NCBI GenBank assembly: GCA_013398955.1
Contig: VWPU01017707.1
Location: forward strand, 310,001-374,000
Length of the DNA: 64,000 nucleotides
Source of the DNA: Callaeas wilsoni
Lineage: Eukaryota > Chordata > Aves > Passeriformes > Callaeidae
Direction: 5' to 3'
Positions 63,047 through 64,000 of this stretch are shown in pieces. Numbering within the stretch: the first letter of the stretch is position 1; each line of letters opens with the position of its first letter. Below the pieces are notes generated by a model. It made no database searches and had not been told where the DNA came from. It saw only the letters and a list, made by a program, of their open reading frames with translations. A program made the translations under genes and the position numbers.

Positions 63047-63207
63047 TTAGCTCTTCTGAAGCTGAACATTTAAATAATTTCCCTCCTCATCTCCAGGGTA
63101 AAAGTCCCTCTGATAGTTCAGATCTTGAAAATCTGACTTGAAATATTGATAGATGCCTTCCGGATTCTCAGTCTTCATGATCTGGACGTATCCAGGCCTC
63201 TCACCTC
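63047..63207 (-). CDS. Exon-like block ending in a stop, unrecognised protein
   Basis: On the minus strand 63 sense codons read without a stop from 63238 to a TAA at 63049-63047. A plausible 3' splice site (AATAATTTCTCAG) ends at 63208, which would give a 161-bp terminal coding exon entered in the middle of a codon. The residues after it include GERPGYVQIMKTENPEGIY, then QYFKSDFQDLNYQRDFYPGD and EEGNYLNVQLQKS before the stop. This is rich in Asp, Glu, Gln, Tyr and Asn with no low complexity, unlike most chance frames here. A TAG stop immediately precedes the frame at 63241-63239. I do not recognise the family. The sequence GAGGTGAGA at the splice point could also be read as a 5' splice site, in which case the reading would be different. 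A terminal exon of a minus-strand gene lying to the right, a decayed pseudogene, or chance are all possible. Confidence 0.28.
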
Positions 63208-63238
63208 CTGAGAAATTATTGCAGCTAATACTGAAATT

Positions 63239-64000
63239 CTACTGCTAAAACTATTCCAGGTAGTGTAAATTCCTACCAGTTGGAATAGAGTGTCTCAGGT
63301 GGCTGCTTTGCTACTTGACTTTATGGAAGAGATGAGAGCTGGCTCCTACTATCTGTCGTGTTTGGATTTCATATTAGATATCCATCTAATGGAAGATGAC
63401 TAAGTAGTCCATTAAACCAGAAATAAAGCTTTTCTGGATGAATAATTTAGCATTTAGGTTAGAGAATTTGACTTGCTTCCTTAGGTGGTACAACATTTCA
63501 TGCTCAGTTATAGAGTTCCTTAATTTTAAGAAGGGGCCTTGGAGGTATCTCCACTCATAGTTCTTATATTGTTGGCAAATAGTTATGCCTCTATTCTAAA
63601 AATGAGAGGTACGTTTGAATTGTTGAGAATTTACGGAATCTAGAATGCAGGTTTTGTAAGACCTGTAACCACTCATAAGAAAGTGGCCCCAAAATCATTG
63701 TGGTGAAATCAACAGAATGTGATTTGACGAATCACTCCTGCTGTTGGACTTTTTACGGTTGCTAGCTGTTTTTAAGTTTTTATCAAGCTCTTTCAAAAAT
63801 ATGGAACCTGGAAATTTCACTTGTTTTGACATTGTTAACTGATTGTTTTGGGGAAGCATTTCAAATGAAGGCAAGAGGCATGACAAAAACAGCAAAAAAA
63901 TTGTAGTAGTAAATTTACACCTAGGCTGAATAGTTGTTTTACCCAAGAGACTCAACCTCACACTGCAAAGGTAAGACGCAGAAACTGAATGGAAAGAATA
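63239..64000. other. Non-coding stretch at right edge
   Basis: No repeat or gene recognised. An 88-codon open frame at 63695-63961 (minus) has no known motif, and a long Leu/Phe-rich segment in it follows from base composition. If 63047-63207 is a real exon, this part would be intron. Confidence 0.5.

Noticed and set aside
1..64000. tRNA, rRNA, snRNA genes or a CRISPR array
   Set aside because: No tRNA B-box with a matching cloverleaf, no rRNA or snRNA landmarks, and no regularly spaced direct repeats were seen; CRISPR would not be expected in a bird genome.

Overview
The window looks like AT-rich, gene-poor DNA from a bird genome. The evidence is the repeats. There are several 5'-truncated CR1 LINEs with the typical avian 3' end (variants of ATTCTATGATTCT; on the minus strand AGAATCATAG-like), and two solo endogenous-retrovirus LTRs, one of which closely resembles a family common in bird genomes. 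Species cannot be told from this sequence; the LTR and CR1 types suggest a neoavian bird (inference).

No complete protein-coding gene could be recognised. Most open frames are 60-130 codons long, overlap one another on both strands, often begin at TTG or GTG, and fall within the length range expected by chance in 64 kb of AT-rich DNA. The longest (193 codons, 21057-21638 minus) lies in a GC-rich block where stop codons are rare in every frame.

Layout: 1-400, a CR1 3' end cut by the window edge. 401-9814, no recognised gene. 9815-10392, a complete solo LTR on the minus strand with 4-bp CTTG target-site duplications. 10393-14430, non-coding apart from an exon-like block (10901-11058 minus). 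14440-15030, a GC-rich island. 19044-19256 (minus), a possible LINE endonuclease remnant. 20700-21650, a second GC-rich island. 25690-26420, a very old CR1/L3-like LINE remnant. 27270-28302, the longest CR1 copy, with a recognisable reverse-transcriptase region that is shifted in frame and has lost a catalytic Asp. 28303-33882, non-coding, with a perfect 15-bp hairpin, a purine tract and an A16/T23 pair. 33883-34362, a second complete solo LTR (minus) with 6-bp TTGCAA duplications. 34363-64000, mostly unique sequence with four more CR1 fragments (40516 minus, 42350 plus, 49776 plus, 57513 minus), microsatellites, and an exon-like block near the right end (63047-63207 minus).

Nothing here forms an operon, a CRISPR array or an obvious new system. 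The points most worth checking are the two exon-like blocks on the minus strand, the perfect hairpin at 29185-29218 with forkhead-like arms, the two precisely bounded solo LTRs with intact promoter elements, and the two isolated GC-rich islands. All boundaries were read by eye; no database search was possible.
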